A stretch of 42,392 nt of DNA from an uncultured Agrococcus sp. (GTDB lineage Bacteria > Actinomycetota > Actinomycetes > Actinomycetales > Microbacteriaceae). The position numbers were made by a program, and so were the translations under genes. Under the pieces are notes generated by a model. That model saw only the letters and a list, made by a program, of their open reading frames with translations. It had not been told where the DNA came from and did not search any database. Below, in pieces: positions 8,692 through 16,134 of this stretch; within the stretch, counting starts at the first letter, position 1, and each line of letters begins with the position of its first letter. The DNA lies in assembly GCF_945915485.1 (NCBI RefSeq), contig NZ_CAMEFJ010000013.1:1-42392 (forward strand), read 5' to 3'.

Positions 8692-10278
8692 CTATCTCCG
8701 GAAGACGACTTCCCCGCCGACGACCGTCGCTTCCGTGCGAATCCGCCACAGGTCGGCCTCAGTGACTTCGTACGGGTCTTGATCGACTGTAATGAAGTCG
8801 GCGAACATCCCTGCCTCCAGCCTTCCGGTGTGCTCGGCAAGTCCGGCTGCCTGCGCAGGGGCCAGCGTGTAGGCACGCAGAGCCTCCGTCAGCGTTATAC
8901 GCTCATCGGGTTCACGGCCACCGTGCGGTTCGCCGTCAACGCGCTGACGGGTGACCGCCGCGTGGATGCCGAGGAACGGGTCCGCCGGTTCAACAGGAGC
9001 ATCGGAGCCGAACGCAACGCATACGCCGCGATCGAGTAACGAACGCCACGGATAGTGAGCCGTGGGGCGACTGCCGAGCAGCTGCACGGACAGCGGGAAA
9101 TCGCTCGTGCAGTGTGTCGGCTGCATCGACGCGACGACGCCCAGTTCCGAGAACCGATCGAGATCTGACGGCCGGATGTGCTGCGCGTGCTCGATACGCA
9201 GCGGGACGCCCCGGACTCGCGCATCGTCGGCGACGGTCTCGAACGCCTCCAGCACGAGGGTGTTGGCGCGGTCACCGATCGCGTGGACGGCAGCCCCGAG
9301 CCCCGCATCGACAGCGCTGCGCACGAGTTCGACGATCTCTCCCTGCGCCGTGACCTCGATGCCGCGATTCCCACGTTCGCCGACGAAGTCATCATGGAAA
9401 TGGGCCGTGTGCGGCCCGAGCGCGCCGTCGGCGAAGATCTTCACCGGACCGGTCGTGAACCAGTCATCACCGTCGCCGAACCGGCGCCCGTCGGCCAGTG
9501 CGGCGGGCATCTCTCCTGCCCGCGTCATCTTGTGCACTCGGATGCGCAGATCACCCCGAGCGCGCAGCGCGAGATATCCGCTTCTGACATCCTCACCGTC
9601 GATATCGGTGATGTGCGCGATGCCGAGCGAGAGCAGATGCTGCTGCGCATCCCGCAGGAGCTCCTCCGTGCTGAAGACGAGTTCTTCACGGGCGACTCGA
9701 TCGACGGAGCCCGACGCGCTTTCCAGCAACAGCCCCGTCGGCTCGCCGGTCGCGTCCTTCACGATGCGCCCTCCTCCCGGATCGGGCGTCGTCGCCTCGA
9801 TGCCCGCCCGAGTCAGCGCTGCCGAGTTCGCCCAGTCCGCGTGGCCATCGACCGTCGATAACATCACGGGCCGGACGCCGAAGATGGCATCGAGGTCGCT
9901 GCGGTGCGGTTGCGCGCCGTCCAGCCACGCGTTGGAATCCCAGCGACCTCCCATAATCCAACCGTCACCGGGGTTTTCCTTCTCGAAGATGCGGAGACGT
10001 TCAAGCACTTCGGTATAGCTCGTCGCCCCGGCGAGATCCGGTCCCAGACGCACGGCAGCCATGGAGCCCGAATGGATGTGCGCATCGTGAAAGGCGGGCA
10101 GCAGTGCCTCGCCCTCGAGTCGGACCTCTTCCGCGCCGTCTCCGGCCACAGCCCGTGCCTCGTCCAGCGACCCCAGGAGTGCGATGCGTCCGTCGCGGAC
10201 GACGATCGCGCCGTCGAGCGGCTCTTCGTTCTCGAGTGTGCGGATGCGCGGATGGATGAACACGGTCGTACGGGTCAT
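8692..10278 (-). CDS. YtcJ-like metal-dependent amidohydrolase
   Basis: A 528-residue member of the amidohydrolase_3 family, metal-dependent hydrolases of C-N bonds in amides, formamides, hydantoin-like rings and similar compounds. Visible features are the metal-binding HDAHIHSG, the region around GPVKIFADGALGPH with the probable carboxylated lysine, AVHAIGDRAN, RIEHAQHI, and the late metal aspartate in AFGSDAPVEPADPF. The C-terminus (GEVVFRR) is typical of the family. It is the last gene of an apparent operon with an MHS transporter and a nitrilase-type amidase, so it probably acts in the same catabolic pathway. The substrate is unknown. Confidence 0.88.
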   Translation of the reverse strand: MTRTTVFIHPRIRTLENEEPLDGAIVVRDGRIALLGSLDEARAVAGDGAEEVRLEGEALLPAFHDAHIHSGSMAAVRLGPDLAGATSYTEVLERLRIFEKENPGDGWIMGGRWDSNAWLDGAQPHRSDLDAIFGVRPVMLSTVDGHADWANSAALTRAGIEATTPDPGGGRIVKDATGEPTGLLLESASGSVDRVAREELVFSTEELLRDAQQHLLSLGIAHITDIDGEDVRSGYLALRARGDLRIRVHKMTRAGEMPAALADGRRFGDGDDWFTTGPVKIFADGALGPHTAHFHDDFVGERGNRGIEVTAQGEIVELVRSAVDAGLGAAVHAIGDRANTLVLEAFETVADDARVRGVPLRIEHAQHIRPSDLDRFSELGVVASMQPTHCTSDFPLSVQLLGSRPTAHYPWRSLLDRGVCVAFGSDAPVEPADPFLGIHAAVTRQRVDGEPHGGREPDERITLTEALRAYTLAPAQAAGLAEHTGRLEAGMFADFITVDQDPYEVTEADLWRIRTEATVVGGEVVFRR

Positions 10279-10296
10279 AGCAACACCGTATATCCG

Positions 10297-10327
10297 GGGC
10301 CGCCGGTTCGATGAGCACCGGCGGCCC
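10297..10327 (-). other. Hairpin between transporter and amidohydrolase genes
   Basis: An 11-base perfect inverted repeat (GGGCCGCCGGT, nine-base loop, ACCGGCGGCCC) lies in the 60 bases between the MHS transporter stop and the amidohydrolase start. No T-run follows on the minus strand, so a simple terminator is unlikely. It may slow decay or change the relative output of the two genes. Confidence 0.55.
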
Positions 10328-10338
10328 GTCGCCTGACG

Positions 10339-11697
10339 CTATTCGGTCGCGGGGCCGTGCTCCCGCTCGGGTACCGAAGGTATGGCCTCCTCATCGACCT
10401 GCGGCTTCGGCAGAGCGAAACTGATGATGCCGACGAGACCGGCGATGACCACCATGTAGAACGCGGGGGCCAGCAGGTTGTCGGTAGCACCGACCAGCCA
10501 CGTGCTGACGTACGGGGCGGTGCCACCGAACAGCACGTACGCGATGTTGTACCCGAATCCGGCACCACTGAACCGGTTCTTCACCGGAAAGAGTTCGATG
10601 AACGCAACTCCGAAGGGGCCGAAGAACACCGCGAGCGAGATGCCCAGAAGCGCCTGCCCCGCGATCGCGCCCGGCGCCGTGCCGTTGCTGGCGAGCATGT
10701 AGGCGGGAACCGCTATCACAGCGCTCAGGAGAGCTCCCGTCACCAGTACGGGCTTGCGGCCGATCCTGTCGGAGACGGCGCCGGCGATGGGCATCGAGAT
10801 GAACGCGAGCAGCAGAGCGACGGCGTTCGACAGGAACGCGACGGACGGGTCCACCCGAACGGATTCCTGCAGATACGTCGTGAAGTACCCGGTCAGCGTG
10901 TAGAACCCCAGGCTCGAGAGGGCCGCGAGAACGAACGCGAAGACAACCGCGCGGAAGTTCTCGCGGATCGCGGAGAACAGGGGGATGCTCCTCTTCGTCT
11001 CCTCCGGCGCCGCCTTGCGCTGCGCTTCGAATTCCGGCGACTCGCTCACTCGCCTTCGGATGTAGAGCCCGACGAGCGCGATGACGCCTCCCAGGAGGAA
11101 CGGGATGCGCCATCCCCAGTCGTTGTAGATCTCATCGCCCATGAGCGACGTCAGCGAGAGCACCAGCAGCGATGCGAACACGGCCGGCAGATTGGCGAAC
11201 GCATACGTGAACGCCACGTACATGCCGCGGCGCTGCTTGGGCGAATGCTCGGCCACGAGAGCGTTCGCACCCGTGGTCTCCGCACCGGCCGACATGCCCT
11301 GCAGCAGACGGCAGAGCACGAGCAGGAAGGCCGCTGTGATGCCGATCTGGTCATAGGTCGGCAGGATTCCGATGCCGAACGTCGCAGCGCCCATGAGCAG
11401 GATCACCGCTGCGAGCACGTTTCGGCGACCGATCCGGTCGCCGAGGTGGCCGAAGACGATGGCGCCGACCGGCCGCATGACGAAACCGACGGCATAGACG
11501 GCGAAGGTCGCGAGCAAGGAGGCCAGGCGGTCTTCGTTCGGGAAGAACAGCGTCGCGAGCACGGTCGCGGAGTAGGCGTAGATGACGAAGTCGTACCACT
11601 CGACGAACTGTCCGATAGCTGCCGACGAAAGGACGCGGCGAAGGTGCCGCCGGTCGAGGCGCGACGCTTCTTCGCGTCGCGAACCCGTATTGGTCAT
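10339..11697 (-). CDS. MHS-family MFS transporter (ShiA/ProP-like symporter)
   Basis: A 452-residue metabolite:proton symporter. The start of helix 1, GQFVEWYDFVIYAYSA, is the signature of the MHS group, which takes up shikimate, proline/betaine, citrate, ketoglutarate and similar organic acids. The loop 2-3 motif GHLGDRIGRRNVL and the matching motif in the second half (AVSDRIGRKPVLV) are intact. It lies 42 bases after the nitrilase-type amidase gene and 60 before the amidohydrolase, so it most likely imports the substrate or product of those enzymes. No specific substrate can be assigned. Confidence 0.9.
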   Translation of the reverse strand: MTNTGSRREEASRLDRRHLRRVLSSAAIGQFVEWYDFVIYAYSATVLATLFFPNEDRLASLLATFAVYAVGFVMRPVGAIVFGHLGDRIGRRNVLAAVILLMGAATFGIGILPTYDQIGITAAFLLVLCRLLQGMSAGAETTGANALVAEHSPKQRRGMYVAFTYAFANLPAVFASLLVLSLTSLMGDEIYNDWGWRIPFLLGGVIALVGLYIRRRVSESPEFEAQRKAAPEETKRSIPLFSAIRENFRAVVFAFVLAALSSLGFYTLTGYFTTYLQESVRVDPSVAFLSNAVALLLAFISMPIAGAVSDRIGRKPVLVTGALLSAVIAVPAYMLASNGTAPGAIAGQALLGISLAVFFGPFGVAFIELFPVKNRFSGAGFGYNIAYVLFGGTAPYVSTWLVGATDNLLAPAFYMVVIAGLVGIISFALPKPQVDEEAIPSVPEREHGPATE

Positions 11698-11738
11698 GGT
11701 GATCTGCCTCTCTTCGTGGTTTCTGGGTCTCGGTGCGA

Positions 11739-12599
11739 TCAGCGTGCCGGAGTCAGCCCCGGGTAGCGTCGATTCTCAAGGACGGGCAGTATGGCCCGGG
11801 CTTCTCGCAGCGCCTCGTCCCGCAGCCGTGCCGTGACGAGGTCGGCATCGAGCTCGGCCGACGCGAGAGTGTCGCCCAGCGGCCCGAACACCGCGCTGCC
11901 GCCGATGGAGAAATCGCCCTGCTGGGTCGATGCCGCGAGAAACACGGTGTTCTCGATCGCCCTGGCCTGCGCAAGCGTGCGGAAGTGGAACTCCTTTCGG
12001 TGCCCGACGACCCAGGCCGATCCGATGGCAAGAACCTCGGCCCCTCGATCCACGAGCGCTCTGGACATCTCCGGGAACCGGAGGTCGTAGCAGTTGAGCA
12101 TGCCCACCCTCCAGCCGTCGACGTCGAATACGCCCAACTCGGCGTGATCCTCGTACACGGGGCCGGGGCGCACGGAATCCGACTCGAGATACGCGAATGC
12201 GTCGTAGAGGTGCACCTTGTCGTAGGTGGCGACGCGTTCTCCCGTCCGGTCGAAAGCGACCATGCGATTCCAGGGCCGCCCGTCATCGCTCGGAGCGTAA
12301 CCGGGAGCGACGATGGCCACGCCCGCTCGGCGAGCGATCGTTGCGACCTGTTCGAAGAACCGCTCGCCGTGCAGGCGCGCCGCTTCGGCGAGCGCTTCGG
12401 GAGCGGAACGCCAGAGGAACATCGACGCCTCCGGCAGTACGAGCAGCTGGCTGCCGCGTTCGGCAGCGCGGTCGGCCATCGCGGCGATCACGCGCAGGTT
12501 CTCGTCGACATCCGTGTCGGCCCAGAACTGCGCCGTGCTCACGAGAAGATCGGAGCGCACCTGGCGGGCACCGTGCTGTTCCGCACTGTTCGGCATCAT
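11739..12599 (-). CDS. Nitrilase-superfamily amidase (carbon-nitrogen hydrolase)
   Basis: A 286-residue hydrolase with the full Glu-Lys-Cys triad of the superfamily: E57 in VLPEASM, K128 in TYDKVHLYD and C170 in LNCYDLRFPE. It most resembles the aliphatic amidase/omega-amidase branches, which cleave small amides. Two ATG codons stand together at 12599 and 12596; the second has the better distance to AAGGAGG and may be the true start. It is the first gene of the three-gene unit and is divergent from the LacI-type gene across 63 bases holding a clear operator. The product probably releases ammonia and a carboxylate in a pathway shared with the amidohydrolase. Confidence 0.9.
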   Translation of the reverse strand: MMPNSAEQHGARQVRSDLLVSTAQFWADTDVDENLRVIAAMADRAAERGSQLLVLPEASMFLWRSAPEALAEAARLHGERFFEQVATIARRAGVAIVAPGYAPSDDGRPWNRMVAFDRTGERVATYDKVHLYDAFAYLESDSVRPGPVYEDHAELGVFDVDGWRVGMLNCYDLRFPEMSRALVDRGAEVLAIGSAWVVGHRKEFHFRTLAQARAIENTVFLAASTQQGDFSIGGSAVFGPLGDTLASAELDADLVTARLRDEALREARAILPVLENRRYPGLTPAR

Positions 12600-12613
12600 T
12601 CCTCCTTGAACTC

Positions 12614-12629
12614 ATCAAAACGATTTGAT
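12614..12629. promoter_or_regulatory. LacI-type operator
   Basis: ATCAAAACGATTTGAT is a near-perfect palindrome (six of seven base pairs) with a central CG, the form bound by most LacI-family repressors. It lies between the divergent amidase and regulator genes, 22 bases upstream of the regulator's probable -10 (TAGCAT, 12651-12656), so it could control both sides. Confidence 0.8.
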
Positions 12630-12650
12630 TAATGACACAGACTGTACGAC

Positions 12651-12656
12651 TAGCAT
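12651..12656 (+). promoter_or_regulatory. Predicted -10 for the LacI-type gene
   Basis: TAGCAT is exactly six bases before the GTG at 12663, so the predicted transcription start is the first base of the start codon. The gene has no ribosome-binding site. Confidence 0.5.
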
Positions 12657-12662
12657 GACTCT

Positions 12663-13688
12663 GTGTCAACCGATCCCCCCGGCAGCAAGCGTCCGCCCAA
12701 TACCCCCACCATCCGGGATGTCGCGACGAAGGCCGGAGTGTCGATCAGCACGGTGTCGCACACGCTCTCCGGCAAGCGACCGATCTCGGAAGCCACGCGT
12801 CGCCGCGTTCTCGATGCCATCGACGCGCTGAACTACTCCACCAACGCTCTGGCCGTCTCGATGCGGCGGGGCAGGAGCGGCCTGATCGGGATGATCATCC
12901 GACCGCGCGATGCGATCCGCGGCTCCCTCGGCGGCACGGACAACTTCCTCCGGCTCATCGGCGCCGCCGCGGTGAACTCCCTCGAACAGGGCTGGGGTCT
13001 CGTGCACATCCCCAACACATCGGAGGGGTTCGATGCGACACTGCCGGTCGAGGGGTACATCATCGCGAGCCCCTACTTCGAGGACGCCGTTCTGGCACAG
13101 GCACTCCGTACCGGACTGCCCGTGGTCACCATCGACGGAGTTCCCGAGGACTCGAGCATCGACCCCGAGTGGAACGTTCACGTCGATTACGAAGGGGGTA
13201 TCGCGCAGGCGATCTCCCTCCTGACCGAGCTCGAGGAGATTCCGGCCGCCCTGATCGTCGGCACCGAGGAGAACCACTGGCGCCGCGCCATCCGCAACAC
13301 GCTCTCGCAGGCGTACCGCGGCCGTCCGGAGCTGCTGACGGAGATCTCGCTCTACGAGGGCGAAGGCGTATCGGGCGGTCGCAAAACCGCGGAGACGCTG
13401 CTGGATCGGGGCTTTCGGCGGTTCTTCGTCGCCGCGAGCAGATTCGGCGTCGGCGTTACGCAGGCGGCGCGAGCCCGCGGCCTCTCGGTGCCGGAAGATG
13501 TGGAAATCGTCTCATTCACCGACAGCAGGATGGCCGAAGTGAACCGTCCGCCGCTGACCTCGGTCGACCTCATGCTCGACGAGGCCGGGCACAGGGGCGT
13601 AGAGCTCATGATCGCGCGATTGGAGGGTTCTCCTCTCGAGCCCTCGCCGGTCACGACGCAGGTGCATCGTCGCTCGTCGACCCGCTGA
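12663..13688 (+). CDS. LacI-family transcriptional repressor
   Basis: A 341-residue regulator. The DNA-binding helix-turn-helix and hinge are at the N-terminus (TIRDVATKAGVSISTVSHTL, then RRRVLDAIDALNYSTNALA, the hinge that binds a CG-centred operator). A periplasmic-binding-like sensor domain follows from about residue 75, with a conserved final sequence (LMLDEAGHRGVELMIARLEG). The GTG start has no ribosome site, and a leaderless mRNA is predicted. It is divergent from the amidase-transporter-amidohydrolase unit and is the likely local repressor, released by a pathway metabolite. Confidence 0.92.
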   Translation: MSTDPPGSKRPPNTPTIRDVATKAGVSISTVSHTLSGKRPISEATRRRVLDAIDALNYSTNALAVSMRRGRSGLIGMIIRPRDAIRGSLGGTDNFLRLIGAAAVNSLEQGWGLVHIPNTSEGFDATLPVEGYIIASPYFEDAVLAQALRTGLPVVTIDGVPEDSSIDPEWNVHVDYEGGIAQAISLLTELEEIPAALIVGTEENHWRRAIRNTLSQAYRGRPELLTEISLYEGEGVSGGRKTAETLLDRGFRRFFVAASRFGVGVTQAARARGLSVPEDVEIVSFTDSRMAEVNRPPLTSVDLMLDEAGHRGVELMIARLEGSPLEPSPVTTQVHRRSSTR

Positions 13689-13809
13689 GCAACAGCGCGT
13701 CTGGTTCCCGAATCCCGCCGACCGAGGTGGGGCCCTCCTCGTGCTCCGCCCTGGCATTTCGGGCATCGATGTTCCTTACGGTCGTCTACGCCGGGAGCAC
13801 CGCGGGGGA

Positions 13810-15039
13810 TCAGCGTCTGGCGAAGGACGAAGCAGCCAGTCCGATCGCAGCAACCGCGAACCCTCCGCAGACGACCGCGAGCGCTGCCCCGAAGCCGATC
13901 GCGTCACCGAGAACGCCCGCAAGCGGCGCCGAAACGACGATCATGGAGCGATTGACCGTGCGCATCGTCGCATTCATTCTCGCCTGCATGCGATCCGGCG
14001 TCGCCTGCTGTCGCAGCGCCATCTCACTCGGATTCGACATCCCCATCACGATCCCCAGGAGGACGAGACCCGCGAACAACAGCACGAGCGACGCGGGTTT
14101 CGGCAGCGGCAGCAGGCCGGCCAGCGCAATCGAACCCCACGCGAAGGGCATCGTCGCACGCTCCGCGATGATGGTGCCGGCGAGCCCCAGTCTGCCGGCG
14201 ATGAAGCCTGCCGAGAGCGTGCCCGTCAGGGTCGCTCCTCCCAGTACGCCGAGAGCGACGCCGAGCCCTGCCGGCCCTGCTTCGAGATCCAGCAGAATGA
14301 GCGGCGTGAGCAGCGTCATGGCCGCCCCGTTGCACAGGAACCAGGCGTGGGTCCAGCGAGCGAAGGGCCCGAGTCGAGGATGCCGGTGCACGAACCGCAA
14401 TCCGGCCATCATCGAGCTGCCGAGCCGGCTCGGCCGTTGCGACAGGGGCTCGTCGACACGCAGCGTCAGCAGCGTGAACACCGACACGAGGTGAGCGAAC
14501 CCGGCGGCGAGCAGGGAGATCGGCGCACCGAGCCAGGCGATGACCACTCCCGACAGCGCCGGACCCGCCGACTGTGCGGCGTTCGCTCCCGCATCGAGCC
14601 GCTGATGCGCCCGCAGGAGAACGTCTCTTGCGACCAATCGAGGCACGAACGCTTGCGACGCGGAGTCGTTGAAGAGGCTGGCGGTTCCCAGTAGCAGGAC
14701 AGCGGCCAGGAGTGCCCAGATGCTGCCGACACCGGCGAGCCACAGCAGGCCGATGCCGATCAGCAGGAGAGCGCGCATGAGGTCGCTGAGGATCATGACC
14801 GTGCGCCTCCGGTAGCCCTCGACGAGCGCTCCGACGAGAAGCCCGAGAATCACGTAAGGGAGCCAGCGAGCCGACTGCAGCCAGCCGACCTCCGTCGCTC
14901 CTCCTCCGAGATCGAGCACGATGATGGTCTGGAATGCGATGAAGGCCAGGCCGATGCCGGTGTCGGTCGCGACCTCGACACTCCAGAAACGCCAGAAGCC
15001 CCCGTGCGCGCTCGAATGCGATTGCGACGGGGGCTTCAT
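13810..15039 (-). CDS. MFS transporter (EntS/MFS_3-like)
   Basis: A 409-residue membrane protein with about twelve helices and the pattern of the EntS/MFS_3 exporters (GFWRFWSVEVATDTGIGLAF at the start; PRLVARDVLLRAHQRLD between helices 4 and 5; GMSNPSEMALRQQATPDRMQ in the second half). EntS-like proteins export siderophores or drugs; the substrate here is unknown. It begins only 12 bases after the prfA stop with a weak ribosome site, so it may be read through from rho-prfA. It occupies the place where prmC is expected and is convergent with the LacI-type gene. Confidence 0.83.
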   Translation of the reverse strand: MKPPSQSHSSAHGGFWRFWSVEVATDTGIGLAFIAFQTIIVLDLGGGATEVGWLQSARWLPYVILGLLVGALVEGYRRRTVMILSDLMRALLLIGIGLLWLAGVGSIWALLAAVLLLGTASLFNDSASQAFVPRLVARDVLLRAHQRLDAGANAAQSAGPALSGVVIAWLGAPISLLAAGFAHLVSVFTLLTLRVDEPLSQRPSRLGSSMMAGLRFVHRHPRLGPFARWTHAWFLCNGAAMTLLTPLILLDLEAGPAGLGVALGVLGGATLTGTLSAGFIAGRLGLAGTIIAERATMPFAWGSIALAGLLPLPKPASLVLLFAGLVLLGIVMGMSNPSEMALRQQATPDRMQARMNATMRTVNRSMIVVSAPLAGVLGDAIGFGAALAVVCGGFAVAAIGLAASSFARR

Positions 15040-15051
15040 GCGCTTTCGGGT

Positions 15052-16131
15052 TCAGGAGTCTTCGCCGAGGGAAGCGAGCCTGGCCTCTTCGTCCGCCTGG
15101 ATGCAGCTGTCGATTACCGGCTGCAGACTGCCGTTGATCACATGGTCGAGGTTGTACGCCTTGAAGCCGGTTCTGTGGTCGGCGATGCGGTTCTCCGGGA
15201 AGTTGTAGGTACGGATGCGCTCCGAACGATCCATGCCCCGGATTTGCGAACGACGCGCATCGGACGCGGCCGCTTCGATCTCTTCCTGCTGCTTCGCGAG
15301 AATTCGCGCGCGCAGTACGCGCATCGCCGCCTCGCGGTTCTGCAGCTGACTCTTCTCGTTCTGCATCGAGACGACGATCCCGGTCGGCAGGTGCGTTATG
15401 CGCACGGCCGAGTCGGTCGTGTTCACGCTCTGTCCGCCCGGGCCCGACGACCTGTACACGTCGATCTTGAGGTCGTTCTGGCTGATCTCGACCTCCTCCG
15501 GCTCGTCAACCTCGGGAAATACCAGAACACCGGTAGTCGAGGTATGGATGCGCCCCTGCGTCTCCGTGGCCGGCACGCGCTGGACACGGTGAACGCCGCC
15601 CTCGTACTTCAACGAGGCCCAGACACCCTCCGCGGGGTCGTTCGACGACCCCTTGATCGCGACCTGCACATCCTTGAAACCGCCCATGTCGCTCGTCGTG
15701 TGCTCGAGCATCTCGACCTTCCAGCCGCGGGCCGAAGCGTAGTGCTCGTACATGCGCAGCAGATCCGCCGCGAAAAGCGCCGATTCCTCGCCGCCCTCGC
15801 CTCCTTTGATCTCCATGATCACGTCGCGACCGTCATCGGGGTCGCGCGGAATCAGCAGACGGCGCAGTCGCTCCTCTGCTTCTTGCGCGGCATCTTCCAT
15901 GCCGGGAATCTCTTCCGCGAACGCGTCATCTTCCTTCGCGAGCTCGCGAGCAGCATCCAGGTCGACGTTCGCGCCCGTCCAGCGCTCATAGGCCGCCTTG
16001 ATCTGGTTCAGTTCCGCGTACCGACGGTTAACCTTCTTGGCGCGCCCCTGATCCGAATGCAGTTCGGGATCGGACAGCTGTCGTTCGACGTCGGCGTGCT
16101 CTTCCAGCAGTGCCTCCACGTTCTCGAACAC
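15052..16131 (-). CDS. prfA: Peptide chain release factor 1
   Basis: Recognises UAA and UAG stop codons and triggers release of the finished protein. The RF1-specific tripeptide is present in [14 protein letters not shown] (PAT), and the catalytic GGQ is at residues 232-234 ([20 protein letters not shown]). Length 359 is standard. It starts three bases after the end of rho, so the two are cotranscribed. prmC, which methylates this GGQ and often follows prfA directly, is displaced about 9.6 kb downstream. Confidence 0.98.
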   Translation of the reverse strand: MFENVEALLEEHADVERQLSDPELHSDQGRAKKVNRRYAELNQIKAAYERWTGANVDLDAARELAKEDDAFAEEIPGMEDAAQEAEERLRRLLIPRDPDDGRDVIMEIKGGEGGEESALFAADLLRMYEHYASARGWKVEMLEHTTSDMGGFKDVQVAIKGSSNDPAEGVWASLKYEGGVHRVQRVPATETQGRIHTSTTGVLVFPEVDEPEEVEISQNDLKIDVYRSSGPGGQSVNTTDSAVRITHLPTGIVVSMQNEKSQLQNREAAMRVLRARILAKQQEEIEAAASDARRSQIRGMDRSERIRTYNFPENRIADHRTGFKAYNLDHVINGSLQPVIDSCIQADEEARLASLGEDS

Positions 16132-16134
16132 GCT

